Numbered from the stretch's first letter, positions 33,070-45,923 are shown. The stretch: DNA of 64,000 nucleotides from Hydractinia symbiolongicarpus (GCF_029227915.1 NC_079885.1:6076001-6140000); one strand, 5' to 3'. A program made the numbers and translations. The notes: generated by a model not told the origin, from the letters alone.

Positions 33070-33081
33070 TAGAGCTAGGAC

Positions 33082-34293
33082 ATCTCCTTTGTAATAGTTA
33101 AGTTAGACGATCCTAATATAGTCATAACGAAAAAAGCTTTCTTCCTATAAAAACCATGCATATCAATCCCAGATTAAAAAGCAATACGCTTTCAAAAAAT
33201 GTATAAAAATTCTGCTCACTCGTTAGCAACATTAAAACAGTTGACACAATGTCCCTAACTCTTTCTGTAACTGAGTGTATATCATTCTACAATAAAAAGA
33301 CCAAAAAATGGTATGCCACGCCCATCTTAAAAGTTGTATCTCATATTTTATGAACTTCTTGATATACTTCTTGATATATAAGTAATTTTCTTCATTAAAG
33401 TTCCTTATTTGTGATTCGTACGTTATAAATAGTTCAAAGCTCTTGCTACAAACAACCATTTATAGACGCGCTACGAAATTTTTGATCTTTTCCTTTTTTG
33501 GAGGTTTTTGTGCGTTTTTGGCGTACTGTGAAATGATCTATTTTGGTCCAGAAGTACACGCTAAATAAAATCTAATTTGAATATTGTTAAATAAATACCG
33601 CCAAAAAGATATGTTAAAAACAATACATAAAACTAAAATTTTAACGAAAAAAGCTGACGTGAGCGAAAATTATTGCTGACAGTCATCAGTTAAGGCATGA
33701 CTTTTTACGGTCATATGACAGGCATCAGTCGTTCCAAGTTTTATACCCAAACGTATGACAGGGACTTTATGAGCACTACATTCGCCATCATAAGCCCAGC
33801 ATATATTCGGTTTATAAACCAAACAATCATTTCTGAGCATAGAGATATTATCTTTTGTTATCTCTATGTTCTGAGGTAGCAAACTAAATCAAAACATTGT
33901 CTACTATTTAATCAAAATCGATCCCAGGAAGTTTTGTTTTTTATTCCACATCGGACCCGGGAGGAACATCAAAGAGCATATAGCGCTGATGAGAGACAAA
34001 AACACTGGAGACGAGGTTGCTATTTAATGTTATCTTTTTATTTTAAATTTATAAAAAGGCTGACAATTTGCACAACGTAATAAGCAAATAAAGGCAAAAA
34101 ACTAACACAATCTGTCCCCGCCCCCTATTACTGAGGCGCCCAAGAAAAGCCAGACTGAATAGGCTTAATAATAAACAAAATGTAAACAAGTAAAGTCAAT
34201 GTTTTTCTGCAAACGAATTCTCGCAAAGATAGACTAAGTTTTTAGCCCTTTAACATCATGAAGACACTTTTCTTACTGGTACTTTGAGTGGCG
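33082..34293. other. Intergenic, nothing recognised
   Basis: AT-rich; a GAGACGAGGTTG word at ~34009-34020 resembles the ends of the hairpin at 34294-34356. No gene seen. Confidence 0.5.
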
Positions 34294-34356
34294 CCTCGTC
34301 CACAGGGTTTTTGCCTTTCTCTCCTATCAAAAAGGCAAAAAACCCTAAAGACGAGG
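34294..34356. mobile_element. Short fold-back repeat with CCTCGTC ends
   Basis: The arms CCTCGTC-x3-AGGGTTTTTGCC (34294-34314) and GGCAAAAAACCCT-x3-GACGAGG (34334-34356) pair across a ~19-base loop. Related words (GGGGACGAGGTTG at 26768, GAGACGAGGTTG at 34009) occur elsewhere, suggesting a family of small hairpin elements. Confidence 0.65.
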
Positions 34357-34723
34357 GTGACAAAATGTATGACTCTTATTAAAAAAATGTGTGCTGCATT
34401 TGTTCTCAAAACACTTTTATTTTCTACTGTTAAACATATATGTTCTTATACGTATTATACTATATTATTGGATTTCTAGCCGATCAGCGCTTTGGTTTAT
34501 CGTATAAACTGGTTGAAAATAAAGCTGTAGTATAAATAAATAAATGATAGAGATTCCCAATCATTATTTAATCATTACTCATTTTGCTTTTCCCTTAACA
34601 CAAACATGAACCTCGTAAACACATCAATGTGGATCGTAACAACAAATAGTATATTTTTGTTCTGATACAGTTTACTGCTGTTGATAGGTCCACGTTCCTT
34701 TTGAATTCCGGATTTTAGTTCCG

Positions 34724-34984
34724 TTAAGGCGAGTTTCCACTAGGCGGTCTAAATCGCGCTGAGCGTAGGCGGCTATTGTGTTAAAACAATAGCCGCTTAT
34801 TATTCCGCTTCGAATGTTATTTTTTGATTTCCACTTGTTAAAAGCAACAAAAAGAGCGTGTAAACTTTTAAACGACAAAAAATTGTAAGCATGAACGTTT
34901 CTACGTGGGGGCTGGGGCTGGGGCTGAAAAAACAATAGCCGCCACGCTCAGCGCGTTCTGGAACGCCTAGTGGAAGTTCGGCTT
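34724..34984. mobile_element. MITE with ~60-bp inverted termini (PIF/Harbinger type?)
   Basis: The left end AGGCGAGTTTCCACTAGGCG and the right end (complement AGCCGAACTTCCACTAGGCG) continue as inverted repeats through GCGCTGAGCGT and GGCGGCTATTGT. Both ends abut TTA, consistent with a 3-bp TTA target duplication as in PIF/Harbinger elements. The total is ~261 bp with no gene. Confidence 0.75.
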
Positions 34985-35212
34985 TATCATTTCAGAGTTC
35001 CGCGTTTTACCACATGCCATTTTTAATAAAAACAAACATGGTACGCCATCTGCGAAGAGGTGATGTGGCTGTATTCTCAAGAGTGTTCCTTTTAATTTCT
35101 TGAAAATATATTTAGCTAGCTATAACGTGTCTTAGTTAATCTTTTTTTATATAATGGTTAAGCGTAATATTTAATTTCTTAGTATATAATATATATAATA
35201 TAAATCGAAATT

Positions 35213-38200
35213 ATGACAATCAAATGGAAAGTCAACGCCGCATCCTTTGTTCGAAGTGCATTCCTCATTATTTTTGTTTATGCAACCTCCATCAGTTTAA
35301 CATTTTACAACAAATGGATGTCTAAGGTTAGTGTAACTATAGCTACATGTACAACTGTAGCTAGCTAACTAGCTAGCTAGCTATATATTCTCGGATCCGT
35401 GTAAACGTGCTTGAAATTTTCTGATCATTTTCAACAAAAATGACCGACATGCTTAAATTCAGCACCAAAATTTATGGAAACATGCAAATTTTTTTGTGTT
35501 GTTTTAATTTTACTGAATTAAAAAGTATTAAAACGTTCTACTTTTCCCCTTTTTAAATATATAAATATGTTATACATGTGTGTTATAAATTTCGAGTTAT
35601 TTCGTCGAACAAAACACACAAAACTAAAAAAAACATTATTTTTGGCGAAAGTATACCATCTTTCCAACCTTGTGCCAACACCGCGCTACTAGCTACGGAC
35701 TTGAAAATTGGTATGGGGGGCCTGGAAACATGGTTCTATTGGCTGGTACCGTGCACCGTTCGTCTCGCAAACTATAAACTACTTAAATTTTAAGTTAAAG
35801 TCTTCTTTAGGCGCTAAAAAAGAGGAGAAAAAGTTGCCAAAGTGGTGCACAGCAATTTGATGTAGTGTGATCCCTTTTCTGTTTAATTATATAATTATCT
35901 AAACTTCTAAGCAAGTCACAGTGATGGCGTTTAATGTTTTAGTAGGTATGGTTTTTCCCAGCAAAATTACGGCAACCCGGTGTTTTCTTTTGACTTGATT
36001 GCTCGACCCGGGAATTCCAATCCGAAACCGGGATTTTTTAAAAATGTTGGAATAAGCGAGACAACAGTGTCTTAGCAATTTTGAAGCTAGCTAAAGTTTG
36101 GCAGAGCACGAGGTAAGGGAAAAACAGTAAACTACTTTATTTTGTAGGGATTTTAATATTATTTTTTGCTATAATATCACCCTTGGTTTTAAGAAATTGT
36201 TTTATAGCTTGTAAAACTTTAAACGTGGCTAATTGTTATCTTTTTTAATCTTTTTTCTTCTGTTTTGTATTTTTTTGTAAAGAGTAGCTATTTTTTGGTC
36301 CTACAGTTTTGCATTTTGCATCGTGTTTTGTAGCTAAATCACTTAATACTTCTTTTTTATATTTAGTTAAGACTTTGGTGGGCTCTTTCAAGATAAAATT
36401 GTTGAAATCAAAGATGTTTATGGCTAGCTAGCTAGCTAATCTTGGCTTTATCACAAGATTGGGTGCTATTTTATACAATTTATAAAGAAACACAAAATGA
36501 TTGCTTTGTATATATTTAATGTATATAATAAATAAACTATTTATGCACAACTTGAGATATTTTCTACTAACATGATAAACTAGAATGTTGAAACTGTCGA
36601 CTCTGAATGACGTTTTATTAAATGTATGATGTCACATATTTGGCCCGAAAACCCTTAGGACCAAAAGTGACCCTTTGGACAATTTCGGACAGATAAATAT
36701 TACATCTACATCATCTTTAATGGCCTCAGAATCCAAAGTAATGTTTTTTATTCAGTTAATAAACAAATTTTAAGCATACATTCAGGCTCTAAAGGCTGTT
36801 TTTCACATAATTTCTAACATTTGGCCCAAAAATAACCCTTTGGACAATTTCGGACAGACTAATATGTCATCTACATCATCTTTAATGGCCTTAGAATCCA
36901 AAGTAATGTTTTTTATTCAGTTAATAAACAAACTTTAAGCATACATTGAGGCTCAAGGCCGTTTTTCACATAGGTCTCACATTTGGCCCAAAAATAACCC
37001 TTTGGACAATTTCGGACAGTAATAAAATTAATTAATTTTTATTCCAGATATTTAACCTAACCTGTGGACCATAAAAAACATGTTTCCTTAACTTTATTCT
37101 AGAGATATTGTGGAAGACATTCATCTAAATGATAATTTTTAAGTCATTTTTAGACATTTTGGCCTAAATATACCAATTTCGGACAGGTGTCCAAAAATTT
37201 TTTTCTTTTAATAATATGGACAATTTATCTGAGATTATTATTCTTTTTACAGAATATAAAAATTTTATTTCGTTCTTGAGATATCTTGTTTTAACTGAGA
37301 GGGTAATTCGAATTATTTTTTCGTAACATTTTTGTCCGCTTCGAAACAGCTGTGTATTTCCAGGAGGGGCCATGGCGTAGATGGAGAGTCCTAGAGTATT
37401 TAATGCTCATTTTGAGCTACGCAGACCCAATTAGAGCCCGCGCTCACTAGACAACTCCCGGCAACATCCAACGGCCCACACAGTGTGCCATCTTCCCAAT
37501 TTCCCTCACATGGCTTGGGTTAACCCGGGGCTATGGTAACATTCACTCGCCCATGTTGAATCGCCGTCAAGAGGAATCGAACCCCGGTCTCCCGCACAGA
37601 GTACGAGAGCTATAACCACTAATCTACGGCGCCATATAACCACTAATCTACGGCGCCATACATACGCCATAAAAAGTGCGGGCGAGTTCGGCGTTTTAAA
37701 AAAATTCAAGTATTCGCCCGAAAAAACCCGCATAGGCTCGAACAATGCTCAAAAAAGAAAAACAAAAACAAAAACAGACACTAATGTGATTCAAAAAAAA
37801 TATATAAAAATTATAATAAACTTACTAAGTGGTAGCGAAGTTCTTAAAAGAACTGTTTTTGATGGTTTTTGATAAAGTTTACTTTATAAATAACTTATAT
37901 ATAAACTTTATTAACTCCTTTCTCTTCAAGCGCCTTCTTCCCAATATCGTCTGCATGTTTTTTTTTACAAGGAATTGCAATTCAGGAATGTTCCGGGCAA
38001 ATTGGGAAAGTGCAGGCGGTTTAGGGGGACAATCGCCAATTTTAATCGAAAAGTCACCTGAACTTGCCCGTATATATGCAGGCGTTTGTTGCTTATCGGC
38101 ACCCTCTTGATAGATGTGCATATTTTACATGGCTAGCCTCACTATTATATATCGAGGGATATACCCTGTCTATTATTTCCAGAAGGGGCCATGGCTTAGG

Positions 38201-41200
38201 TGGAGAGTCCTAGAGTATTTAATGCTTATTTTGAGCTACTCAGACCCAATTGGGGCCCGCGCTCTACTAGACAACTCCCAGCAACATCGAACGGCCCACA
38301 CATGGAGCCATCTCCCCAATTTCCCTCCCATGGCTTGGGGTAACCCGGGGCTATGGTAACATTCACTCACCCATGTTGAATTGCTGTACAAAGGAATCAA
38401 ACCCCGGTCTCCCGCACAGAGTACGAGAACTATAACCACTAATCTACGGCGCCACAATAACCACTAATCTACGGCGCCACAATTTATAATCTTATAATCT
38501 TATATAATCTTATATAATCTTACGTTTATAATCTTATTCTATTTATTCTATTTATTTATTGCTCTGGTTTATTTTCTTATTGATAGGCCTGTAATGCGTT
38601 TTAAATAAGTTATAAATAAAATAGAGTAAAGTAGCTACTTTAATAATATAATAGATCAATTCAAATAAATCAACAAATTGATATAAATATCAATATTTTT
38701 TTATCTACGTGATTTTTTACTTACGTAAAGAATTTACACGTTGCTGTTGCTACTGTGTTAAGAATTTTATTTTATAATAGAAATACAGTTATTGTGATTT
38801 CAGGTTTTCTAAAGAAACAAAAACCAAGGAGATAACACTGTGCATTTTACCTTTAGAAGTATCGATTCCCATTGACGGTCAGCACTGTTCATTTTGTGGT
38901 TGTTTTTCTTTTGTCCGCTCTTGGACGCAGGCTTCTAGAATTATACTACAAGGAACATCGAATCGTGTTAGGATGGGGAATGTATTTCAGAAAAGTATTT
39001 CCAACAGGTTTGTTATTGTTTATGGATATGTAATTTTCTGCTTATTTTGAGAATATCTTGATTAGACTCTAATACTAATAGCAAGGCTAAAGATCTGTAG
39101 GATGTTTTTTAATAATTTAGCTGTCTCTGCATCGTTGGATATAGGCTTGTCAAACTGGAGCATCATGTTAAGCACAATCTCTTTGTAAGTCTTTTTACGT
39201 TGATTTACATGACCTGACCTCTTAGTGACCTCTTCTCAATAGGAATGAAAGAAGAGAAAATGTTCACATTTCAATGAAAGCCTTTAAAAACATTGTAAGG
39301 GATACAACTTTAAATGTATTACAAGAAAAGAATATCTGATAAAGAAAGACAGAAGAAATGAATGACATTGTGATTTGATTTGATGATACAATTTGAATAA
39401 AGACCATTAACCTTATTACACACCTAAGAATGAAAATCCAGCCACTTTAATTTACTAACACCAACCAACCAACTTTTCTTTTTATAAGCCCCTCTCCCTA
39501 CAATTATGTTACCAAAAGTAATGGTAATTTTTCCATAAAATCATTAAAAAATGAGTATATATATACTTTTTTTTATAGATATACCATGGCAAAATCGTCA
39601 ACTATATTATTTATATTACTTTTTTCCATTCTGTTTGGTCTAGAGAAAATAGTAAGTAAGCAACAAGAATTGTTGTATGCAGTGTTTGTTAGTGTAATTT
39701 TGTTGCAGTCTTTTAGTAGAAGACCAGCATTTGAAAGGAACTCCCAACTAGTTTAAAGTCATCCTTGTTAATGTTCACCTGCCTTCGGGTTAAGTATTAA
39801 AAATATATGTCATGTAAGAAGTCTGCTACGTGATATGTCACTTAGTGTTTTTTTAGAATTGCTCTCTGGTGATTGTGGTTCTTCTTATTGCGACTGGATT
39901 ATTTCTATTCACATATGAATCAAAACAATTTAACATGGTTGGATTTATTATGGTATTTAGCTTTTTTTAAAAGTTATTTTCTTTTGACTGTGTTTAAATC
40001 TTAAATTAAGAATGTTAAGGCGCTTTATACATTTTAGCATTTATTTTTATACAATATTTGTCAAAAACCATAAAAATTGTGCTTTAAAGGGTGGTTTTTC
40101 TGATCATTTAGGTTAAAAATATATGTTTTGAACTTACTTTATTCTTTCTTTAGTATGTACTGCATATTTAATGCATACCAGAAAAGCGGGACCTATGACC
40201 TTAGGGGAAGGACCCAGAACCCTAAAGGAAAACTCAGAACTTAGGCCCTTAAAGGAGACTTCTTTAGTTTGAATTTGTTTTTATTGTGTTTTATGATATT
40301 CCCTTTTTGTTTTATTTTCACAGGCAATTCTAGCTTCAGTCATGGCTGGTGTAAGATGGACAACTGCTCAATTAGTCATGCAGAAAAAATCTATAGGTTA
40401 GGCCAAGGAAAGTTGATTGGCTGTTTTGCGTAGCCGCACGCACGCAGTTTCCCTTAACTGCGTTTGTTAATTTTTTACTCAAAACAGCGCATTTTAGCTA
40501 TTTTTCATCATTTTCCATTCTATCATTAAGAAAATTGTTTACTGTTTGTCAATCTATCCATGATTAAATTTACCACTATTTTTTATTTCAATCGTTTCTT
40601 AAATGTGTGTTCTTATTTTATTTATAGTACGCATTTAACGTTTTAGTATTTTTTAAAGAACGGTTTCCTACTTTTATTAAAAAAAAACAATTCAAAGCTT
40701 TGGCGTTGCCCAATGATTATATATGTTTATTTGTGTTTAAAAATATTTTCTTTTACTTTTCAGGTTTAACTAATCCACTGGATGCAATATTTCACATCCA
40801 ACCCATAATGGCGTTAACAATGGTGGTGCTTGCATTTTCAATGGAGGGTTAGTAGAGCATTTAGCATGCGCAACTTTTACATCTACCAATAAATTTTGCT
40901 CAAAATTTATGTCGATATTACTTTTCTTAATTAGGAACAGCTGTGGCAAGTTCAGATTTGTTGTTCCGCGCTCCTTCGTACGATGTTGCGATCTCATCTT
41001 TATTCATCGTATTAATTGGAGCTGTACTTGCGTTCTTATTAACTTTGTCAGAATTTCTACTTGTTTGTAATACGTCATCTCTTACTTTATCAATAGCTGG
41101 TATTTTTAAGGTAAATATTCCTTCATTTCTTGTGCAGTAATTTTAATTTCTAGTCCTATATAAAAATATATATGACCTTAATATCACAAAATGTGAACGA

Positions 41201-42645
41201 ACTTGACCTCAATACTTTAAAGCCGCTTTTAGTTCGAACGTTGGTTATTATTAAAAAAAGGTGTAGTCCAGAAAAAAAGGTCTAAAATCCAACCCCTCAC
41301 TAGATATGTGTAGAGTACTGTTTGTGTGGTGTTTTAGAAAAGAATTGTAAAAATGATTTTCTGGATCACTGAATTGTTTAGATACACTCTTCATCACGTC
41401 AATATTAGGGTGGAGTTGGGTACATTAAACAAAGAAATCTCGTTGTGATATAAAATTTTGTACAAATGCTTAGTAGTGACAGGCAGCTTTCTCGCCTTGA
41501 GTTTTGTACTTGATAGTTTTTGCTCCCTCGCTTGTTCGAATTTAGGGACTTGTACTAAGTTGTAAACAAGCAAATGAGATATTTTTGTTTATCAGGAAGT
41601 GTGTACGCTGACAATCGCAACGGAACTTGGGGGTGACAAGTGGACAGTGACAAATTTTATTGGACTTGTCATCTGTATGACAGGTATAAGCGTCCATGTC
41701 GTTGGGAACGCACTAAAAGGTTTGTGTGTGTTTTACGTGTATGATAGCTCGAGTATAAAGGGTGTCCACACGACCTTAGAAACCTTTACGTTTGCCTCGA
41801 TTGTATTGCAGTTTTATTCTTGTCTCTGCGAGCTTAAGAACCACCTTGAAATATTGAAAAATATAACAAAAAACTTTCTAAACAATAATAAATAAAATTA
41901 AGCCTTGCAAAAGCTTGTTGGTTTCACAAAAAATTTCACAAAACGCCCTGTAGTAGAAACCTCGCAATTCAAACAAATTCCCTCTCAAATACTCGTTTCC
42001 CGAATTGCATGTTTTTTAAGGTTTCAGAACTTTAATGTTTTGAGGGGGTACGGTTATAGTCTTCTTAATTTTTGTTATAATAAGCTTCTGTTCCAAGCAG
42101 TACAACTGTTTTAACAGGTTGTTTGTTTGCTGTATGAATCGATTTCACATTTTATCAAGTTGCAGATGAGGATTTCAAAAATGACATTCATTTTGTTTGA
42201 AAAAGTTGAGAAATAGCAGCGTTACATCAAACAAAAGTAATTCAGGAAAGGTGTATTAGACGAATTCTGTTCTAACGAATTCTGTTGTACCATTCAGATA
42301 ATGTGATCTTTTGCAAGCTCAAAATTTCGCGTTCATTATTTTGTGTGCGTGAAGCCAAGCCACCAGAAACAACTATTTGCGATCAGTAACTGTCGTCAAT
42401 CGATTTAAAATTCATGAATATTGCTTTACGCATTTCCAGTGTCAAGCGTGCAATTCTATCAATTAAATTCAAACAATAAGAAAAAATATTGGTGTTTATT
42501 TTTAGAATCAACTAGTAAGCCGGAGAACTCTAATGACGGTGAAAAGTTGGCTATGAAATCGCTACTGCAAGACGACAATTCTGATAGCGATGACGTGTTA
42601 TTTGAATCTGTTGCCAAACCGAGGCGGTTTCAACATGGAGACTAA
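35213..42645 (+). CDS. slc35c2: SLC35C2-type nucleotide-sugar transporter (10 exons)
   Basis: Spliced product of 364 aa, about the length of vertebrate SLC35C2. Exons: 35213-35326, 38857-39007, 39121-39184, 39579-39651, 39857-39952, 40324-40396, 40764-40847, 40935-41110, 41596-41719 and 42506-42645; every junction is GT-AG and in phase. The protein has ~10 membrane helices of the triose-phosphate-translocator/drug-metabolite transporter fold. Recognisable blocks are TFYNKWMSKKYRFPLT at the end of TM1, DIGLSNWSIMLSTISLYTM, VMAGVRWTTAQLVMQKK, GLTNPLDAIFHIQP, and FLLVCNTSSLTLSIAGIFKE near TM9. Vertebrate SLC35C2 acts in the early secretory pathway and influences Notch fucosylation. The short C-terminal tail is acidic (DDNSDSDDVLFES). 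Intron 1 (3.5 kb) is full of repeats. Confidence 0.92.
36650..37190. repeat. Tandem repeat, ~167-bp unit, ~3 copies
   Basis: The phrase CCCTTTGGACAATTTCGGACAG occurs at ~36674, 36837 and 37003, with a partial copy near 37169. Between the first two, the intervening sequences (ACATCATCTTTAATGGCC, GAATCCAAAGTAATG) also repeat. It lies in SLC35C2 intron 1. Confidence 0.85.
37355..37659 (-). mobile_element. tRNA-derived SINE, copy 1
   Basis: On the minus strand the element starts GGCGCCGTAGATTAGTGGTTATAG (Pol III A-box region) and has the B-box GGTTCGATTCC (plus positions 37573-37583), followed by a long unrelated tail that ends near CTCCTGGAAATA. The first ~26 bases are tandemly duplicated (37634-37659). 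In SLC35C2 intron 1. Confidence 0.85.
38110..38480 (-). mobile_element. tRNA-derived SINE, copy 2
   Basis: Same family as 37355-37659 and ~90% similar by eye. The B-box is altered to GGTTTGATTCC (38393-38403). The 5' end is again duplicated (GGCGCC...AGTGGTTAT twice, 38430-38480), and the 3' end is longer, reaching GATGTGCATATTTTACATGG. Confidence 0.85.
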
Positions 42646-45600
42646 CAGAACGAGTATTTAGTTAAGAATTTTTCTAAATCTCAAGAAATATTTCTAAAAA
42701 TTTGTATATTTATTTTGTTTATTTTTGGAAAAATTCTTTTTTGAAGTTGTGTTGCTAACCTTTCGAAGAACGTACAACTTAAATTTAGAAACCTAGCCAG
42801 CGATATATGTTTCAAAGCTTATCTCCCACTCGCAAATAAGTTAACCTCAAAAGGCAAAATATTACTATTGACGAAAAGAAACATACGTTTACGTATCGTT
42901 AAAAAACAGAAATTCAACCTTAAAAATTGTGTTTTTCCCACTTCGGTCACTTCTCTCCGCCATATTGAAATGTTTTTCGTTCAAACACATTTCGAATTTA
43001 ATCGGATATTGATGTCATTGCGTTGCACAGGGATGCGCTACTTAAGGGTTGCTATTCCTCCGTTTTTGTTTTCAGCGACTTTTTTTGATGAAGCAACAAA
43101 TTTAAAGTAAAAAATCTAAATTTCACTATCCTTGTTTGTATATATACAAAAAAAAGTCCCTGTGAGCTTCTATTAAATATCGATCGCCGACTAGCAACGC
43201 AAACGATGTCAAAACGCAAATTAGGTAAAAAAATGTATTTTCTTGAATACTAATGTATAAATATGTTGACGTTTTTGTTAGGAGACGAGCTTTAACCACA
43301 CTGTTGTATCAGTTATTTTAAATATGCAGCTACAGTTGAGTGGCGGATTTCAAATGTCCAAATGTCTACTCTGTCATGCCTAAGGTTTTTTGAATTTTTA
43401 GGAAGAACTTCTGGCTTTCATTTTTTCTTAAACGGCTGCCTTACTAAAAACTATTTCCCTCCACCTCAATTTCAAATCGACTTCACCTCCTAAAACCCTC
43501 GTCTGGGTTCATATGTGCGCCCCAAGCACGAAAGCGATAAGCAACATATTTTGAATTAAAATTCAGGCTCTTGCAGATTGTTGTTGATTATTTTTTAATA
43601 ACTGATACCTGGATCCGATGACTCATTTAAACTCCAGTACGTTAAAACAAATGCCACAACGGACACATGCAAAATCATGAAGTGATCGCTAACCAAAAAA
43701 TTTATAACACAAGTTAACACGTGGAAATACGTCGTACACATTCCACGCATCGCTATTCCGTGCGTCTTTGACCCCCTGCATGCAAAGAAGTTTACTCGAA
43801 CGGTGGTTATAATTTTGCTTATAGATGTGATTTTAATGACGTTTTCGATTAAAAAAAAAAATACTTGGTATAGCATAGACAGACTGACAGACAGACAGTG
43901 AGTATTATTATATAGATCAAGTGTAGATGTAATATATTTGTTCATAAAAAAACGTGTACTTCCTCGCTCAAACTTGTTTAACGCAGAATCTAATGAAGGT
44001 ATCAAATCTGTCAAATTTCAAGAATTACAATTTAAAAAATACCATGAAAGTTAAAGAAACTAGATGTTTAAAGGAGGAAAATATCAGGTTATTCTAGTCA
44101 AAAATATGTCAGGAGAATAAGGCTTTAATATTACGTGAAAACCCTGAATGAAAAATATGGAATATACATGACTGAGAAAAAAAATTACCTTTCTAATGCG
44201 AACTGGAAATGGTAAGTTTGATAAAGTAAAAATTCTTAGCAGAAATGACCAACCTCGTTCTCAGTGATTTTCTCTTAAGCAAATCTGTCTGAAATTAAAA
44301 ATTTTTGGAAATAACCCTGTGAAAGAGTTTAAGAAATGACTAACCTGCTCCTTTAGCGCTACCTATATTTTGAATGATGCATGATTGAGCGGTAGATTGG
44401 TGGAACGGTGTGTGTATCAAAACAAAGGTGCAAATACAGTGCAAGTTGTCAATAAGACCGACATACAATCGAAAGTTTTGTGTATTTAGCAATCACAAGC
44501 CTTTCTTAATTTGTCCAAAATGTATTTTTTGCGAGCCAGTAAATTTAATAAGAATATTTTCAGTGGGTTTAGAAAAATTTACCTTACGCAAGGCTTTTAA
44601 TTTTTATGTTAGCTAAATTTTAATAAAAACAAATTTAACCCAGATTTAGATTTAAAATTTAGAAAATGTCAGTTTAATAAAAGAAGACGAATATAAACAA
44701 CAAAAACATTTCGCAACAAAACTCTGTACGACAAACTTCAAGCCAGTGTGACTTTTAATAGAAGTATGCCAGTTTCTATACCAGGTAACAAAGCTTCTCT
44801 TTAAACAAGCGGATATGAAAAAAGTGCGTCATATTTGCGGGTACATCGAAAGTTTACTTTTGTTGGCGGACAGTTCTGTGAAGACGTCCCAAATGAGTAA
44901 AGAAGGAAAATTATGTGACAGTGGGATATTAGCGAAAATATACACTATCGCTAAAATAAAATTGCACAAATTTTAATAAAACTTTTAAATTTCTATGCTA
45001 ATGTGAACTTTACCGTGTTTTGGCCGCCATTATCAATGTAAACCAAGTACGCTAAGTGCAACTTAACATACCACGCATAACTGAACAACAAGCCTGGATC
45101 TGTACGTTGCGAGATTTGTTATAAAACACCCAGCTTTGTCGCTAATCTATCTTTTGTTGTACCGAAAAAACCTAATCCTGTGAGAGCTGTTACCATACTA
45201 TATAGTTGTTACGGTCACGTGACTCGTCATCACAAAAACAAAAATGTCGATATGTAGTTTTGTTTTTACCGAAGAAAATAAATAAAAACATTACAAATAT
45301 GCATATTCAATAAAAACAACTGAAGCAAAATTTTATATTTCATTTTTTTTTTACTAAGAAAACAGACTGAGTCAAATTTTTGAGACTGAGCGACTTTCTG
45401 AGAGATTCGTGAGCAATTATTGAAAAATAGCTCAGGTTTACATGGTAAGTATATTAACAAAGCAAAAGCAAGGCTGTTAAGATCAACATAGACAAACTTT
45501 CTAAAATAACCAAGCAAAAACGAAGCTATAAAGAAAAACAGTGTCAACACGAGCATAACTCGAAAGTTCATCAAAAAACCACATTCTTTATTTACAAACA

Positions 45601-45923
45601 TAAACGTATAACAATCTTAATCATCAGCACGATCAACACAGCTTACAATAACAAGAGCTTTACAAAAGCACAAGTTGCACGAGTGTTGTGACGTACTAGT
45701 GGCGCAGTGCGCAGTACTGTCAAAGTTAGTACGGCACTAGTTTAGCTCACAAGAAGAATTGATATATTATATTTCACCTATATTATAAATTATAAGCTTA
45801 AATATTGGAATGGTTGTGTTAAAATGTCGTATAAAACAGAAGAACATGTTTCACCTCCTCAAGATTTGTTGAGATTCAGTAGTTGTACAGAAGTCGGAAC
45901 ATTTTCTGGATGTTCATTGGAAA
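42646..45923. other. Intergenic between SLC35C2 and ZNRF genes
   Basis: AT-rich. A MITE-like CAGACTGACAGACAGACAG...TATTATTATATAGAT end lies at ~43880-43916. The frames at 43595-44014, 44410-44616 and 45266-45601 have no recognisable domains and are probably chance. The two genes are convergent, so their 3' UTRs lie here. Confidence 0.5.

Larger units (their letters stand above)
29660..33073 (-). mobile_element. Compact Polinton-like element, internally deleted
   Basis: This is a 3.4-kb unit bounded by terminal inverted repeats of ~60 bp (29662-~29725 and ~33005-33069, sharing AGAGTAGTATAGTGAGGTG and GTAGGAATTCGCTCCTTTC). It is flanked by the direct repeat GCTAGGAC (29652-29659 and 33074-33081), a 7-8 bp target duplication allowing for an ambiguous edge. 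It is visibly GC-richer than its surroundings, has no introns, and packs seven small genes or remnants on one strand with gaps or overlaps of a few bases: two Cys-rich ribbon proteins, a replication-type protein cut off early, and several small membrane proteins. The gene set resembles virus-like Polinton/Maverick-related elements that I recall from cnidarian genomes. The DNA polymerase, integrase and capsid genes are missing, so this copy could only move with help. No 6-bp Polinton-standard duplication is seen, so the class is not certain. Confidence 0.6.

Noticed and set aside
37573-37659. tRNA gene
   Set aside because: A/B-box sequence and tRNA-like start are part of a SINE with a long non-tRNA tail, present in several diverged copies.
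43595-44014. Minus-strand 139-codon frame
   Set aside because: No recognisable domain; it overlaps a MITE-like end with CAGACAGACAG repeats.
45266-45601. Minus-strand 111-codon hydrophobic frame
   Set aside because: Low-complexity AT-rich translation (Phe/Leu/Lys); no domain and no flanking exon signals.
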